DNA from: Hymenobacter daecheongensis DSM 21074 | GTDB taxonomy: Bacteria > Bacteroidota > Bacteroidia > Cytophagales > Hymenobacteraceae | DNA length: 64,000 nucleotides | NCBI RefSeq assembly: GCF_900141805.1 | Contig: NZ_FQYN01000004.1 | Coordinates: 62,001-126,000, forward strand | Direction: 5' to 3' | Shown: positions 55,094-63,965 of the stretch, piece after piece | How positions within the stretch are numbered: position 1 is the stretch's first letter | Layout of the letters: the number at the start of each line of letters is the position of its first letter | Notes under the pieces: generated by a model | What the model was told of the DNA's origin: nothing | The model's input: the letters and a program-made list of their open reading frames with translations, nothing else | The model's database searches: none | Program-made: the position numbers and the translations under genes

Positions 55094-55128
55094 TTTTCAT
55101 GCCCGCAGAGTAGTGCAAATAGTTGCTG

Positions 55129-55485
55129 CTACTCCAGCTCCGTGGCCGGGTCCCAGAACCGCTTTTTGAAGTCCTGCACTTCGTCGTCCACTACCTGTAC
55201 GCCTTCGGCTTCGAGGGCCTGCTGCATGGCGGTGGGCGTGGCGAAGTGGTGGCGGCCGGTGAGCAGGCCCAGGCGGTTGATGACGCGGTGAGCGGGCACG
55301 TAGGCGTCGGCGGTGTGGGCCGCCATCATGGCCCAGCCCACCATGCGGGCGCCGTGCCGCGCGCCGAGGTAGTGGGCAATGGCCCCGTAGGTGGTCACGC
55401 GGCCGGCCGGCACCAGGCGCACTACTTCATGGACTTCCGCGAAAAAATTGCGGTGGGCTTCGGTGGGGTTGCGGGGCAGGCTCAT
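55129..55485 (-). CDS. Alkyltransferase-like protein (ATL, MGMT C-terminal domain)
   Basis: A 118-residue DNA-binding domain of O6-alkylguanine-DNA alkyltransferases. The helix-turn-helix and active-site region are clear (VVRLVPAGRVTTYGAIAHYL and ARHGARMVGWAMMAAH), but the PCHRV active site reads VPAHRVINR, with Ala65 in place of the catalytic Cys. It therefore should bind alkylated DNA and recruit nucleotide excision repair rather than repair it directly. The start is the ATG at 55485; the frame continues to 55665 without likeness. Confidence 0.92.
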   Translation of the reverse strand: MSLPRNPTEAHRNFFAEVHEVVRLVPAGRVTTYGAIAHYLGARHGARMVGWAMMAAHTADAYVPAHRVINRLGLLTGRHHFATPTAMQQALEAEGVQVVDDEVQDFKKRFWDPATELE

Positions 55486-55617
55486 GGGCAAAAGAGGCGG
55501 GAAAAGGCGCGGGAAAGGTAGGCATCTGGCCGGCGCGGGCCAAGCCCGGCCGCAACGCCCGCACCGGCGGGCACGTATCGAGGTTCTGTCATTTCCATCC
55601 TTAACCTCATCCGCATC

Positions 55618-56121
55618 ATGGGCATTTTCTCGGATAAACTCACCACCCTCGACGACCTGTTTCACGAACAGCTAAAGGACCTGTACAGCGCTGAAAACCA
55701 GCTACTGAAAGTACTGCCCGATATGGCCGACAAAGCCAAGGACGCGGGCCTGAAAAAAGCCTTCCAAAGCCATCTGGAGGAAACCAAAAACCAGGTAGCC
55801 CGGCTGGAGAAAATCGGCAAGCTGCTCGACATCAGCCTCACCGGCCACGAGTGCCAGGCTATGAAGGGCCTGTTGAAGGAAGGCACCGACATGATTCATG
55901 AGGATGCTACCGACGAAGTGAAGGACGCAGGCCTCATTGCCTCGGCCCAGCGCGTGGAGCACTACGAAATTTCGGGCTACGGCACGGCGGCGCACTACGC
56001 CCAGCGCGTGGGCCAGGCCGAGGCCGCCAAGCTGCTGCACGAGTCGCTGAGCGAGGAGCAGGCCGCCGATACCAAGCTCAACAACCTGGCGAAAGGCTAC
56101 ATCAACCAGAAAGCCCTGTAG
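55618..56121 (+). CDS. YciE/YciF ferritin-like domain protein (DUF892)
   Basis: A 167-residue four-helix ferritin-like protein. Family marks are LFHEQLKDLYSAENQLLKVLP at about 16-36 (Glu/Asp metal ligands), QSHLEETKNQVARLEKI and IASAQRVEHYEISGYGTA near 107-124. The length is typical. Such proteins are stress-induced and bind di-iron or di-manganese. The start is the ATG at 55618. It is followed by a terminator, so monocistronic. Confidence 0.92.
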   Translation: MGIFSDKLTTLDDLFHEQLKDLYSAENQLLKVLPDMADKAKDAGLKKAFQSHLEETKNQVARLEKIGKLLDISLTGHECQAMKGLLKEGTDMIHEDATDEVKDAGLIASAQRVEHYEISGYGTAAHYAQRVGQAEAAKLLHESLSEEQAADTKLNNLAKGYINQKAL

Positions 56122-56158
56122 ATTGCTCGGCCGTGCCCAGGCACCGCCATCATACCGA

Positions 56159-56192
56159 AGCCCGGTTGGCCAACTGGCCGGCCGGGCTTTTT
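56159..56192 (+). terminator. Intrinsic terminator after the YciF-like gene
   Basis: AGCCCGG (56159-56165) / CCGGGCT (56182-56188) with an inner GGCCA/TGGCC pairing and TTTTT tail. Confidence 0.82.
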
Positions 56193-56354
56193 GCGCGGCC
56201 GGCGAAGTTGCAACCCATGGGCTTTTTTGGTGTCTTACCCCCATGCCGACCCGCACCCATCGGGCCGACGTAAACTCAAAGCGCCTGATCGGCGTTGTTA
56301 CTCGTTACCCTACCCCTACCGAGCGGCGGCTTTAGGTCGAAATATCCTCAACGT

Positions 56355-57518
56355 ATGCACACCCAGGAACAAGAGCGAGAAGCAATAGAAGTGACAGAAA
56401 CTCCGACCAGCACCAGCCGCCGCATCCTATGGATAGTCCTCACGCTGGCCGTTTTGGCCGGGCTGGTGTTTGTGAAGATGAAGTATTTTCCTTCTCCCAA
56501 TGCGGACGCCAAAGGGGGCGGCAAGGGCGGGGCGGGCGGCGGCAAAGGGGGCCCTGGTGGCCCCGGCGGCAAGGGTGGCGGGCCCAAGCTGGCCGTGCAG
56601 GTATACGTGGTGAAGCCCACCAGCCTCGCCGATGAAGTAGCCGCTACTGGCTCGGTGCTGGCTGAGGAGTCGGTAGTAATCAAGAGCGAGCTGTCGGGCA
56701 AAATCACCAGCCTCAGCATTCGGGAAGGCCAGCCGGTGCGCAGGGGGCAGCTGCTGCTGAGCATTAATGCCGACGAGGCCCAGGCCGCCATCAGCAAGCA
56801 GCAGTATAATATAAAGCTGTTCCGCGACCAGGAAAAGCGCCAGCGCACTCTGCTGGCCAAGGAATACATCAGCGCCCAGGAATACGAGCAGGCCAACAAC
56901 CAGCTGCTCACGGCGCAGTCGGATCTGCGGGCGCTGCAGGCCTCGCTGGACAAGGCCTACGTGCGGGCCCCGTTTGATGGCGTGCTGGGCCTGACCACCG
57001 CCACGGTGGGCACCTACGTGAGCCCCGGCACCGAGATAACCACCCTCTCCCGCGTGCGGCCGGTGAAAATTGACTTTGCCGTGCCCGGCCGCTTCGCCGC
57101 CAAAGTGCGCGTGGGCGACGTAGTAGTCATCACCGACGAGGGCACCAGCAAGAAGTACGAAGCCAAAGTGTACGCCCTCGACCCGCGCATCGACCCGGTG
57201 AGCCGCACCCAGCCGGTGCGGGCCCGCTTCGCCAATACCAACAATGAGCTGCGCCCCGGCGCGTTCGTAAAAGTAAACCTGCAGCTCGGCGAATCGGCGG
57301 ATGCCCTGCAGGTGCCCACCGAGGCCGTGATTCCGGAGGCCAGCGGCTACAGCGTGTACACCGTGAAAGGCGGCAAAATGGTGCCGAAGAAAGTGAAGAT
57401 TGGGGTGCGCTCCGATAAGGTGATTCAGATTATCGACGGCCTGGCCGTGGGGGATTCCGTCATTCGGACCGGTATTCTGCAGGTGAAGCCGGGCGACGCT
57501 GTTAAGGCCACCAAGTAA
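56355..57518 (+). CDS. RND periplasmic adaptor (MexA/AcrA type) with Gly/Lys linker
   Basis: A 387-residue membrane fusion protein with one N-terminal transmembrane helix (residues 24-42). A highly biased linker of Gly, Lys, Pro and Ala at 53-77 precedes the lipoyl/hairpin core (AEESVVIKSELSGKITSLSI, then KQQYNIKLFRDQEKRQRTLL, YVRAPFDGVLG) and the barrel (PVKIDFAVPGRFAAKVRVGD). The start is the ATG at 56355, 21 codons after the first in-frame Met. The cognate permease follows across a 255-base repeat. Substrate unknown, likely organic drugs. Confidence 0.92.
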   Translation: MHTQEQEREAIEVTETPTSTSRRILWIVLTLAVLAGLVFVKMKYFPSPNADAKGGGKGGAGGGKGGPGGPGGKGGGPKLAVQVYVVKPTSLADEVAATGSVLAEESVVIKSELSGKITSLSIREGQPVRRGQLLLSINADEAQAAISKQQYNIKLFRDQEKRQRTLLAKEYISAQEYEQANNQLLTAQSDLRALQASLDKAYVRAPFDGVLGLTTATVGTYVSPGTEITTLSRVRPVKIDFAVPGRFAAKVRVGDVVVITDEGTSKKYEAKVYALDPRIDPVSRTQPVRARFANTNNELRPGAFVKVNLQLGESADALQVPTEAVIPEASGYSVYTVKGGKMVPKKVKIGVRSDKVIQIIDGLAVGDSVIRTGILQVKPGDAVKATK

Positions 57519-57520
57519 GC

Positions 57521-57775
57521 CAGAACGAAGCTCCCCTCCTCAGAGGAGGAGGGGACGCGGCGGCGCAGCCGACGCTGGGGTGGTTGACTCGTTGCTGATG
57601 TTGTTTGGTTGAACAAGACATTAATAACCGCAAAAAGTCCTGCCCGCGCCAGCTGCTTTCTTTCTAGTCAACCCGCTATCATCCACGATAAACAACATCA
57701 GCAACGAGTCAACCACCCCAGCCGCGCCTTCGGCACGGCGTCCCCTCCTCCTCTGAGGAGGGGAGCTTCGTTCTG
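57521..57775. repeat. Long inverted repeat between adaptor and RND permease genes
   Basis: Arms about 84 and 88 bases (57521-57604 and 57688-57775). The left starts CAGAACGAAGCTCCCCTCCT; both contain GGGGTGGTTGACTCGTTGCT or its complement. It starts three bases after the adaptor stop and ends 12 before the permease ATG. It is the longest repeat of the window and sits inside an operon. Confidence 0.94.
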
Positions 57776-57787
57776 ACAACCAACCAT

Positions 57788-60700
57788 ATGAGCTTATCCA
57801 GCACCAGCATAAACCGCCCGGTCCTCGCCATTGTGATGAGCTTGGTTATCGTCATTTTCGGCGTGATTGGGTTTCGCTACCTCAGCATCCGCGAATACCC
57901 GAGCGTGGACCCGCCTATCATTACCGTGTCGGCCAGCTACACGGGGGCCTCGGCCGACGTCATGCAGGGGCAGGTGACAGAGCCGCTGGAGGAAGCCCTG
58001 AACGGCATTGCCGGCATCAAGAACCTGACCTCCAACTCCCGCGACGGCCGCACCCAGATTACGGTAGAGTTTGACCTCGACGCCGACCTGGAAACCGCCG
58101 CCAACGACGTGCGCGACAAGGTATCCGGAGCCCAGGGCCGCCTGCCGCGCGACATCGACCCGCCCATCGTGAGCAAGGCCAACGCCGACTCCCAGCCTAT
58201 TGTCATCACCTACCTCGGCTCGAACAAGCGTACCCTGCTGGAGCTGACCGACTACGCCAACAACGTGCTCAAGGAGCGCCTGCAGACCATTCCGGGCGTG
58301 TCGGAAATCCGGGTGTTCGGCGAGCGGAAGTACTCCATGCGCCTGTGGATGGACCCCGTGAAGCTCGCGGCCCTGGGCGTGAGTCCCGTGGACGTGCAGG
58401 CCGCCCTCACCCGCGAAAACGTGGAGCTGCCCAGCGGCTCGGTGCAGGGACAGAACACCCAGCTCACCCTGCGCACCATGGGCCGCCTCACTTCGGTGGC
58501 CGACTTCAACAACCTGATTATCCGCAAGGATGCTGCCTCCCTGGTGCGCCTCTCCGACATCGGCTACGCCGAGCTGTACCCGGAAAACGACCAGACCATC
58601 TTCCGGGTGAACGGCGTGCCGGGCGTGGCCCTAGCCGTGATTCCGCAGCCCGGCTCCAACCAGATCGACATTGCCGACGAGTTCAACAAGCGCATCAAGC
58701 TCTACGGCAAGGACTTGCCCAAAGACCTGGAGCTGCGCCCCGCCCTCGACAACTCGGTGTTCATCCGCAGCTCCATCACGGAGGTGGAGCACACCATCAT
58801 CGAGGCCTTCGTGCTGGTGGTGGTCATCATCTTCCTGTTTTTGCGCGACTGGCGCTCCACGCTCATTCCGGTGGTGGCCATTCCAGTGTCCCTGGTTGGT
58901 ATTTTCTTCGTGATGTACCTGCTCGACTTCTCCATCAACGTGCTGACGCTGCTGGCCATCGTGCTGGCTATCGGGCTGGTGGTGGACGATGCCATTGTGG
59001 TGCTGGAGAACATCTATTCGCGCATCGAGGAAGGCGAAGACCCCAAAACGGCCGCCATTAAGGGCTCGGAGGAAATTCTGATGGCCGTTATCAGCACCAC
59101 GGTGGTGCTGGCGGCGGTGTTTCTGCCGGTGGTGTTTCTCACCGGCATCACGGGCCGGCTGTTCCGCGAGTTCGGCATTGTGGTGGCCGGCTCGGTGCTG
59201 ATTTCGGCGTTTGTGTCGCTGACGTTGACGCCGATGATGTGCTCGGTTCTGCTGAAGCGGCAGGAGAAGCACAACTGGTTTTACCGCAAGACGGAGCCGT
59301 TTTTTGAGCGCCTGATCGGGGGCTATCAGGACAGTTTGCAGACCTTTCTGCGCAACCGCTGGCTGGCCTGGCTGGTGGTGGCGGGCACGGGCGTGGGCAT
59401 CTGGTTTTTCATGAAAACCCTGCCCTCGGAGCTGGCCCCGGTGGAAGACCGCAGCCGCGTGAACGTGAATGCCACTGGCCCCGAGGGCGCGTCGTTTGAG
59501 TTCATGGACGCCTACATGGCCCAGATTACCAAGCTGGCTGTCGACTCGACCGGCCCCGATAACCTGAGCAGCGTGTTCACGGTCACCTCGCCGGGCTTTG
59601 GCGGCGGCTCCAACTCCGGCATTGCCCGCGTGCTGCTGGTGGAAGCCGACCAGCGCCCCCGCTCCCAGCAGCAGGTTTCGGATGCGCTGAGCGCGGGCGT
59701 GAAGCGCCTCACGGCGGCCCGCACCTCCATTTCGCAGGATCAGAGCATCGGCTCGGGCGGGGGTGGCCTGCCCGTGCAGTTCGTGGTGCAGACCCAGGAC
59801 TTTGAGAAGCTGCGCGAGGCCGTACCCAAATTTCTGGATGCCGCACGCCAGGATCCTACCTTCCAGTTCGTGGACGTGAACCTGAAATTCAACAAGCCCG
59901 AGCTGCGCGTCAACATCGACCGGGAGAAGGCCCAGAGCCTGGGCGTGAGCGTGCAGAGCATCAGCCAGACGCTGCAGTCGGGCCTGAGCGGGCAACGCTT
60001 CGGCTACTTTATTCGGGATGGTAAGCAGTACCAGATTATCGGGCAGGTGGCCCGCGAAGACCGCAACCAGCCCCTGGACGTGCGCCTGCTGTCGGTGAAG
60101 AATAACCTGGGCCAGCTCGTGCAGCTCGACAACGTAATCCGGCTCACGGAAAGCAGCACCCCGCCCCAGCTCTACCGCTTCAACCGCTACAACTCGGCCA
60201 CGTTCTCGGCCTCCCTGGCTCCCGGCAAAACCCTTGGCGACGGCATCGCAGCCATGCAAAGCATTGCCGATAAGAGCCTGGACGACACCTTTTCCACCGA
60301 GTTGGCCGGGGCCTCCCGCGACTTCCAGGAAAGCTCCTCCTCGCTGGTTTTCGCCTTCGGCCTGGCCCTGGTGCTGATTTATCTGGTGCTGGCCGCGCAG
60401 TTCGAGAGCTTCCGCGACCCCATCATTATTATGGTAACGGTGCCGCTGGCCCTGAGCGGGGCACTGCTGAGTTTGTGGTATTTCAACCAGACGCTGAACC
60501 TGTTTTCGCAGATCGGTATCATCATGCTGGTGGGGCTGGTGACCAAGAACGGCATCCTCATCGTGGAATTCGCCAACCAGCGCGTGGAGCAGGGCGTGGA
60601 CTACATGACCGGCCTGGTGGAGGGGGCCACCGCCCGCTTCCGCCCCATCCTGATGACGAGCCTGTGCGCCATCCTGGGCATTCTGCCCATTGCCATTGCT

Positions 60701-60877
60701 ACCGGCGTGGGTGCCTTGAGCCGCCGCGCCATGGGCATCGGCGTGGTGGGCGGGCTGTTCTTCGCCACGGGGCTCACGCTCTACGTAGTGCCGGTGATGT
60801 ACTCGTATTTCGCTACGGCAAAAAAGCACGGTAAAAAGCAGGATGAAGCTGAGCCACAAGAGGCCGTAACGGCGTAA
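57788..60877 (+). CDS. RND multidrug efflux permease (AcrB/MexB type)
   Basis: A 1029-residue proton/drug antiporter of the HAE1 group. It has twelve helices in two repeats; the proton-relay pair is D400-D401 (GLVVDDAIVVLENIY), as in AcrB. Porter regions (SSNSRDGRTQ-like NLTSNSRDGRTQITVEFDL, and GVSEIRVFGERKYSMRLWMD) match. The C-terminal helix has TGLTLYVVPVMYSYF. It probably works with the adaptor before it and the TolC protein after it to export lipophilic compounds. The start is the ATG at 57788. Confidence 0.94.
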   Translation: MSLSSTSINRPVLAIVMSLVIVIFGVIGFRYLSIREYPSVDPPIITVSASYTGASADVMQGQVTEPLEEALNGIAGIKNLTSNSRDGRTQITVEFDLDADLETAANDVRDKVSGAQGRLPRDIDPPIVSKANADSQPIVITYLGSNKRTLLELTDYANNVLKERLQTIPGVSEIRVFGERKYSMRLWMDPVKLAALGVSPVDVQAALTRENVELPSGSVQGQNTQLTLRTMGRLTSVADFNNLIIRKDAASLVRLSDIGYAELYPENDQTIFRVNGVPGVALAVIPQPGSNQIDIADEFNKRIKLYGKDLPKDLELRPALDNSVFIRSSITEVEHTIIEAFVLVVVIIFLFLRDWRSTLIPVVAIPVSLVGIFFVMYLLDFSINVLTLLAIVLAIGLVVDDAIVVLENIYSRIEEGEDPKTAAIKGSEEILMAVISTTVVLAAVFLPVVFLTGITGRLFREFGIVVAGSVLISAFVSLTLTPMMCSVLLKRQEKHNWFYRKTEPFFERLIGGYQDSLQTFLRNRWLAWLVVAGTGVGIWFFMKTLPSELAPVEDRSRVNVNATGPEGASFEFMDAYMAQITKLAVDSTGPDNLSSVFTVTSPGFGGGSNSGIARVLLVEADQRPRSQQQVSDALSAGVKRLTAARTSISQDQSIGSGGGGLPVQFVVQTQDFEKLREAVPKFLDAARQDPTFQFVDVNLKFNKPELRVNIDREKAQSLGVSVQSISQTLQSGLSGQRFGYFIRDGKQYQIIGQVAREDRNQPLDVRLLSVKNNLGQLVQLDNVIRLTESSTPPQLYRFNRYNSATFSASLAPGKTLGDGIAAMQSIADKSLDDTFSTELAGASRDFQESSSSLVFAFGLALVLIYLVLAAQFESFRDPIIIMVTVPLALSGALLSLWYFNQTLNLFSQIGIIMLVGLVTKNGILIVEFANQRVEQGVDYMTGLVEGATARFRPILMTSLCAILGILPIAIATGVGALSRRAMGIGVVGGLFFATGLTLYVVPVMYSYFATAKKHGKKQDEAEPQEAVTA

Positions 60878-60891
60878 AAACAACTATAAAT

Positions 60892-60989
60892 GGAACGTCA
60901 TGCTGAGCTTGCCGAAGCATCTCTACTGCAGTAGTAATTGATTTTACTTTGGCAGTAGAGATGCGTCGGCAAGCTCAGCATGACGTTCC
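60892..60989. repeat. Inverted repeat, GTCATGCTGAGC family, copy 2
   Basis: 38-base arms 60892-60929 and 60952-60989 (GGAACGTCATGCTGAGCTTG and complement, one mismatch). It lies between the permease and TolC genes, and its right arm contains an in-frame ATG at 60980 for the downstream gene. Confidence 0.94.
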
Positions 60990-61003
60990 GATTTAATTCC
61001 CGA

Positions 61004-62392
61004 ATGCAGTTTTCAGCTTATCTCCTTCGTTTTTCGAGTGCCGCGCTGCTGGCCCTACCCCTACCAGCGTTGGCCCAGCAGCCCCAGGCCAAGCCCCAGC
61101 CAGCGCGGCCGGCCACGGTAACCCCGGCCGCGCCGCTCACGCTGGCCGAAGCTATCCGCATCGGGCTGGAAAACAACTACAATATCCGCCTGGCCCGCAC
61201 CGATGAGCAGATTGCCGGCAACAACGTGACCCGCGGCAACGCCGGCCAGCTGCCCACCGTGAACGGCAACCTGACCCGCTCCTTCACCCTGAACAACGTG
61301 CGTCAGGAGTCGTCGGCGCGGCCCGAGCCCAGCACGGCCAGCGGGGCCCAATCCAACTTTCTGAATGCCAACGTGGCCGCCACCTGGACCATCTTCGACG
61401 GCCTGGGAATGTTCATTGCCTACGACCGGCTCCAGGCGCTCAGCGAGAGCCAGCGCCTGCTGACCCGCGCTACGCTGGAAGAAACCGTGGCCAGCATCAC
61501 CGACGCCTACTTTGCCGTAGTGCGCGAGGCGGGCCGGATTCAGTCTATCGAGGAAGCCCTCAAGATCGGGCAGGCCCGCATCGACCTGACCCAGGCCCGC
61601 GTGGACGTGGGCGTGAGCGCCAAGGTGGAAGTGCTGACCGCCCGCGTAGACTACAACGCCGACCAGTCGGCCCTGATTCAGCAGCAGGAAGCCCTGACCA
61701 CGGCCAAAATCAACCTCAACACCCTGCTCGGCCGCAGCCCCCGCCTCGACTTCCGCCCCGCCGACTCCATCGTGGTGGCCCGCGACCTGGACCAGGCCAC
61801 CATCACCCAGGCCATCCTGCAGAACAACCCGCGCCTGCAGCAGGCCAAAGCCGCCACCGAAGTAGCTACTCTCGACCGCCGGCTGGTGCGGGCCTCGCGC
61901 CTGCCGCAGGTGGGCCTCACCTCGGGCTACGGCCTGAACCGCAACGTGAACGGCGCGGCCTTCTTCGGCACTCAGCTCGTGACCAACACCGGCCGCACCT
62001 ACGGCCTGAACTACGGCGTGGTGGCCTCCGTGCCCATTTTCGACGGCTTCAACCGCCGCCGCCTGGAGCAAAACGCCCGCGTGGGCGAAGAGCAGAGCCA
62101 GCTTCAGCTCAGCCAGACCCAACTGCAGCTCGCAGCCGACGCCGAGCAGGCCTACGCCCGCTACCAGAACCGGCTGCGGCTGCTGGAGCTGGAAGAGGCC
62201 AACATCTTGCTGGCCCGCCAGAATGTGGCCATTGCCCTGGAGCGCTACCGCCTGGGCCTGCTCACGCCCCTGGTGCTGCGCGAGGCCCAACGCACCCAGC
62301 TCGATGCCGAAACCCGCCTGCTCGACATCCGCTTTCAGGCCAAGCAGGCCGAAACCGCGCTGCGCCGGCTGAGCGGCGGGCTGGTGCGGTAG
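61004..62392 (+). CDS. TolC family outer-membrane channel protein
   Basis: A 462-residue TolC-type protein with a signal peptide ending ALLALPLPALAQ, a Pro/Ala-rich segment, then two structural repeats, the first from LTLAEAIRIGLENNYNIRLA at about 45, the second from about 265 (ATITQAILQNNPRLQQAKAA). The start at ATG 61004 is preferred because an in-frame ATG at 60980 lies in a repeat arm; both give a signal peptide. It completes the second tripartite pump and ends before a terminator. Confidence 0.92.
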   Translation: MQFSAYLLRFSSAALLALPLPALAQQPQAKPQPARPATVTPAAPLTLAEAIRIGLENNYNIRLARTDEQIAGNNVTRGNAGQLPTVNGNLTRSFTLNNVRQESSARPEPSTASGAQSNFLNANVAATWTIFDGLGMFIAYDRLQALSESQRLLTRATLEETVASITDAYFAVVREAGRIQSIEEALKIGQARIDLTQARVDVGVSAKVEVLTARVDYNADQSALIQQQEALTTAKINLNTLLGRSPRLDFRPADSIVVARDLDQATITQAILQNNPRLQQAKAATEVATLDRRLVRASRLPQVGLTSGYGLNRNVNGAAFFGTQLVTNTGRTYGLNYGVVASVPIFDGFNRRRLEQNARVGEEQSQLQLSQTQLQLAADAEQAYARYQNRLRLLELEEANILLARQNVAIALERYRLGLLTPLVLREAQRTQLDAETRLLDIRFQAKQAETALRRLSGGLVR

Positions 62393-62397
62393 CGGGC

Positions 62398-62597
62398 CTC
62401 ACCCCCGGCCCCTCTCCTTGGGGAGAGGGGAGCCTGACGGCAGCGACAAAAAAAGCCCTTTGCTTTGCAGCAAAGGGCTTTTTTGTTCTGATACATTCAT
62501 TGTCAGGGGTCAGGAATAGAAACGAAATCCGACGGCTTCACGGCATCTGCGCCATTAGGCTCCCCTCTCCCCAAGGAGAGGGGCCGGGGGTGAGGTC
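62398..62597. repeat. Inverted pair of CCTCTCCTTGGGGAGAGG words flanking a terminator
   Basis: The word at 62398-62433 (CTCACCCCCGGCCCCTCTCC, TTGGGGAGAGGGG) is inverted at 62559-62597. Between them is the terminator at 62448-62484. The pair could fold as one long hairpin, the same nested design as other repeats in the window. Confidence 0.85.
62448..62484. terminator. Bidirectional intrinsic terminator after tolC
   Basis: A 15-base stem AAAAAAAGCCCTTTG / CAAAGGGCTTTTTT around a seven-base loop. It lies between convergent genes and can serve both. Confidence 0.94.
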
Positions 62598-62600
62598 TGC

Positions 62601-63857
62601 CTACCGCACCGGCAGCGCCTTTAGCTCGGCCAGGGCCTGCTGGGTTTCCTTTATCGTGCTGGCTTCCTTCTCCTCCTCATCCAGCGGCTGCTTCGGAGCA
62701 TCGCTGTAAAAGGCGAGTATATTCTGCTTTAAAGGGGCGCTGATGCCCTCAAACTTTGCTTTGGAGAGCTTGCGCAGCCACTCACCGTAGGTTCTATCGG
62801 CCAGCGGGTATTCACCGGCTTTCGTTTGGTGGCCCGTGTCGAAGTCCGTGTTGGCCAGGCGCGGGGTTGTGCCGGGCTTCACCTGTTCGAGCAGGGTGCA
62901 GTAGCTCGTGAGCACCTGCTTGAAGCTGGCCTTGAACAAGGCCTGCGCTTCGGGGGTGGGCAGCTTGAAGGCGAAGGGCTTGAGCAGCCCGATTTTGGGC
63001 AGCACCCGCACGGCCAGCGACAGGATGCGGGCCCCGAAGCCGGGCCGGTCGTAGCTGCTGCCGAACTCCTTGCGGTACTTGCGTGGGCTTTGGGCATACA
63101 CAAACTCGCGCCGCCGCACCTGGGGGCTCAGCGCCCGGATTTCCTTGCGCTGGCTCTGCCATGCGGCGCGGGTGGCCGTCGGAATCAGCTGGCTCACGGC
63201 GAAGCGGTAGCTGCTGATGCTCAGGTCCACATTCACGATTACCTGGCCCAGCTTCAGGCCGTAGGTTTTCTCGAAGGCCCGCTCCAGCACCGGCTTGCTC
63301 ACCTGAAAGCCAATGTAGCTGTGGTAGTCCTCGGTGCGGTAGCGGCCGGCCGCCACCTGCACCACATCGAAGGCAAACTCCAGTTGGGTGTGCTGCTTGG
63401 GGGCCTCATCGTAGGTAATGACCTTACCGAACTTAGCCGCCAGCTCCGGATACACCGAGGCCATAGCCTTGTTGGTGCCTTCAGGGTGCCCACTGATATC
63501 GGCGGCGTAGTGGCCCAGCGCCCCCAGGGCGAAAGCAAACTCGTTACGGTCCTGGGCTTCTTCCAGCAGATTGCGCACGAAGTCGCCGCTGCGTACGTAG
63601 TGAGTCAGGTTGGTGAAGAGCGTGGAGCCGAACGGGTAGAAGCCCATATCCTGGATGATAGCGCCGCCGTAGGCGTAGCTTTTGGCCTCGCGGAGCTGCT
63701 CGGGCGTAGCGCCGGGGTAGCGGCTTTGCAGCAGCGGCAGCAGGCACTTTTTCCAGGTCGAGTCAATATTGGCTTGATGCGTGAGCACCGAGTAGCCGGA
63801 AGAAGACAGCGGGAAGAGCAGCAGAGCCGCCACGCCGCACAGAAACCATTTGAGCAT
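62601..63857 (-). CDS. Zinc-dependent phospholipase C family exported protein
   Basis: A 418-residue protein with a signal peptide (LCGVAALLLFPLSSSGYS). The zinc PLC pattern is SVLTHQANIDSTW near the mature N-terminus, GAIIQDMGFYPFGS near 65-78, and FALGALGHYAADISGHPEG near 109-127 (His and Asp ligands). The C-terminal half beyond about 230 has no recognised motif and is unusually long for the family. The start is the ATG at 63857. It is a distant homolog of the protein at 39130-40338, with about 15 shared pattern positions by eye. Confidence 0.85.
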   Translation of the reverse strand: MLKWFLCGVAALLLFPLSSSGYSVLTHQANIDSTWKKCLLPLLQSRYPGATPEQLREAKSYAYGGAIIQDMGFYPFGSTLFTNLTHYVRSGDFVRNLLEEAQDRNEFAFALGALGHYAADISGHPEGTNKAMASVYPELAAKFGKVITYDEAPKQHTQLEFAFDVVQVAAGRYRTEDYHSYIGFQVSKPVLERAFEKTYGLKLGQVIVNVDLSISSYRFAVSQLIPTATRAAWQSQRKEIRALSPQVRRREFVYAQSPRKYRKEFGSSYDRPGFGARILSLAVRVLPKIGLLKPFAFKLPTPEAQALFKASFKQVLTSYCTLLEQVKPGTTPRLANTDFDTGHQTKAGEYPLADRTYGEWLRKLSKAKFEGISAPLKQNILAFYSDAPKQPLDEEEKEASTIKETQQALAELKALPVR

Positions 63858-63965
63858 GTACTGATAGCGCCTGCGGGCGGGACTACGGTGTCGGGTGGCG
63901 AAGGCCGTTGATGTACGCCGAAAGCTGAACCGGAGTTGTAAGCGGCAGCACGACGGAGATGGCCC

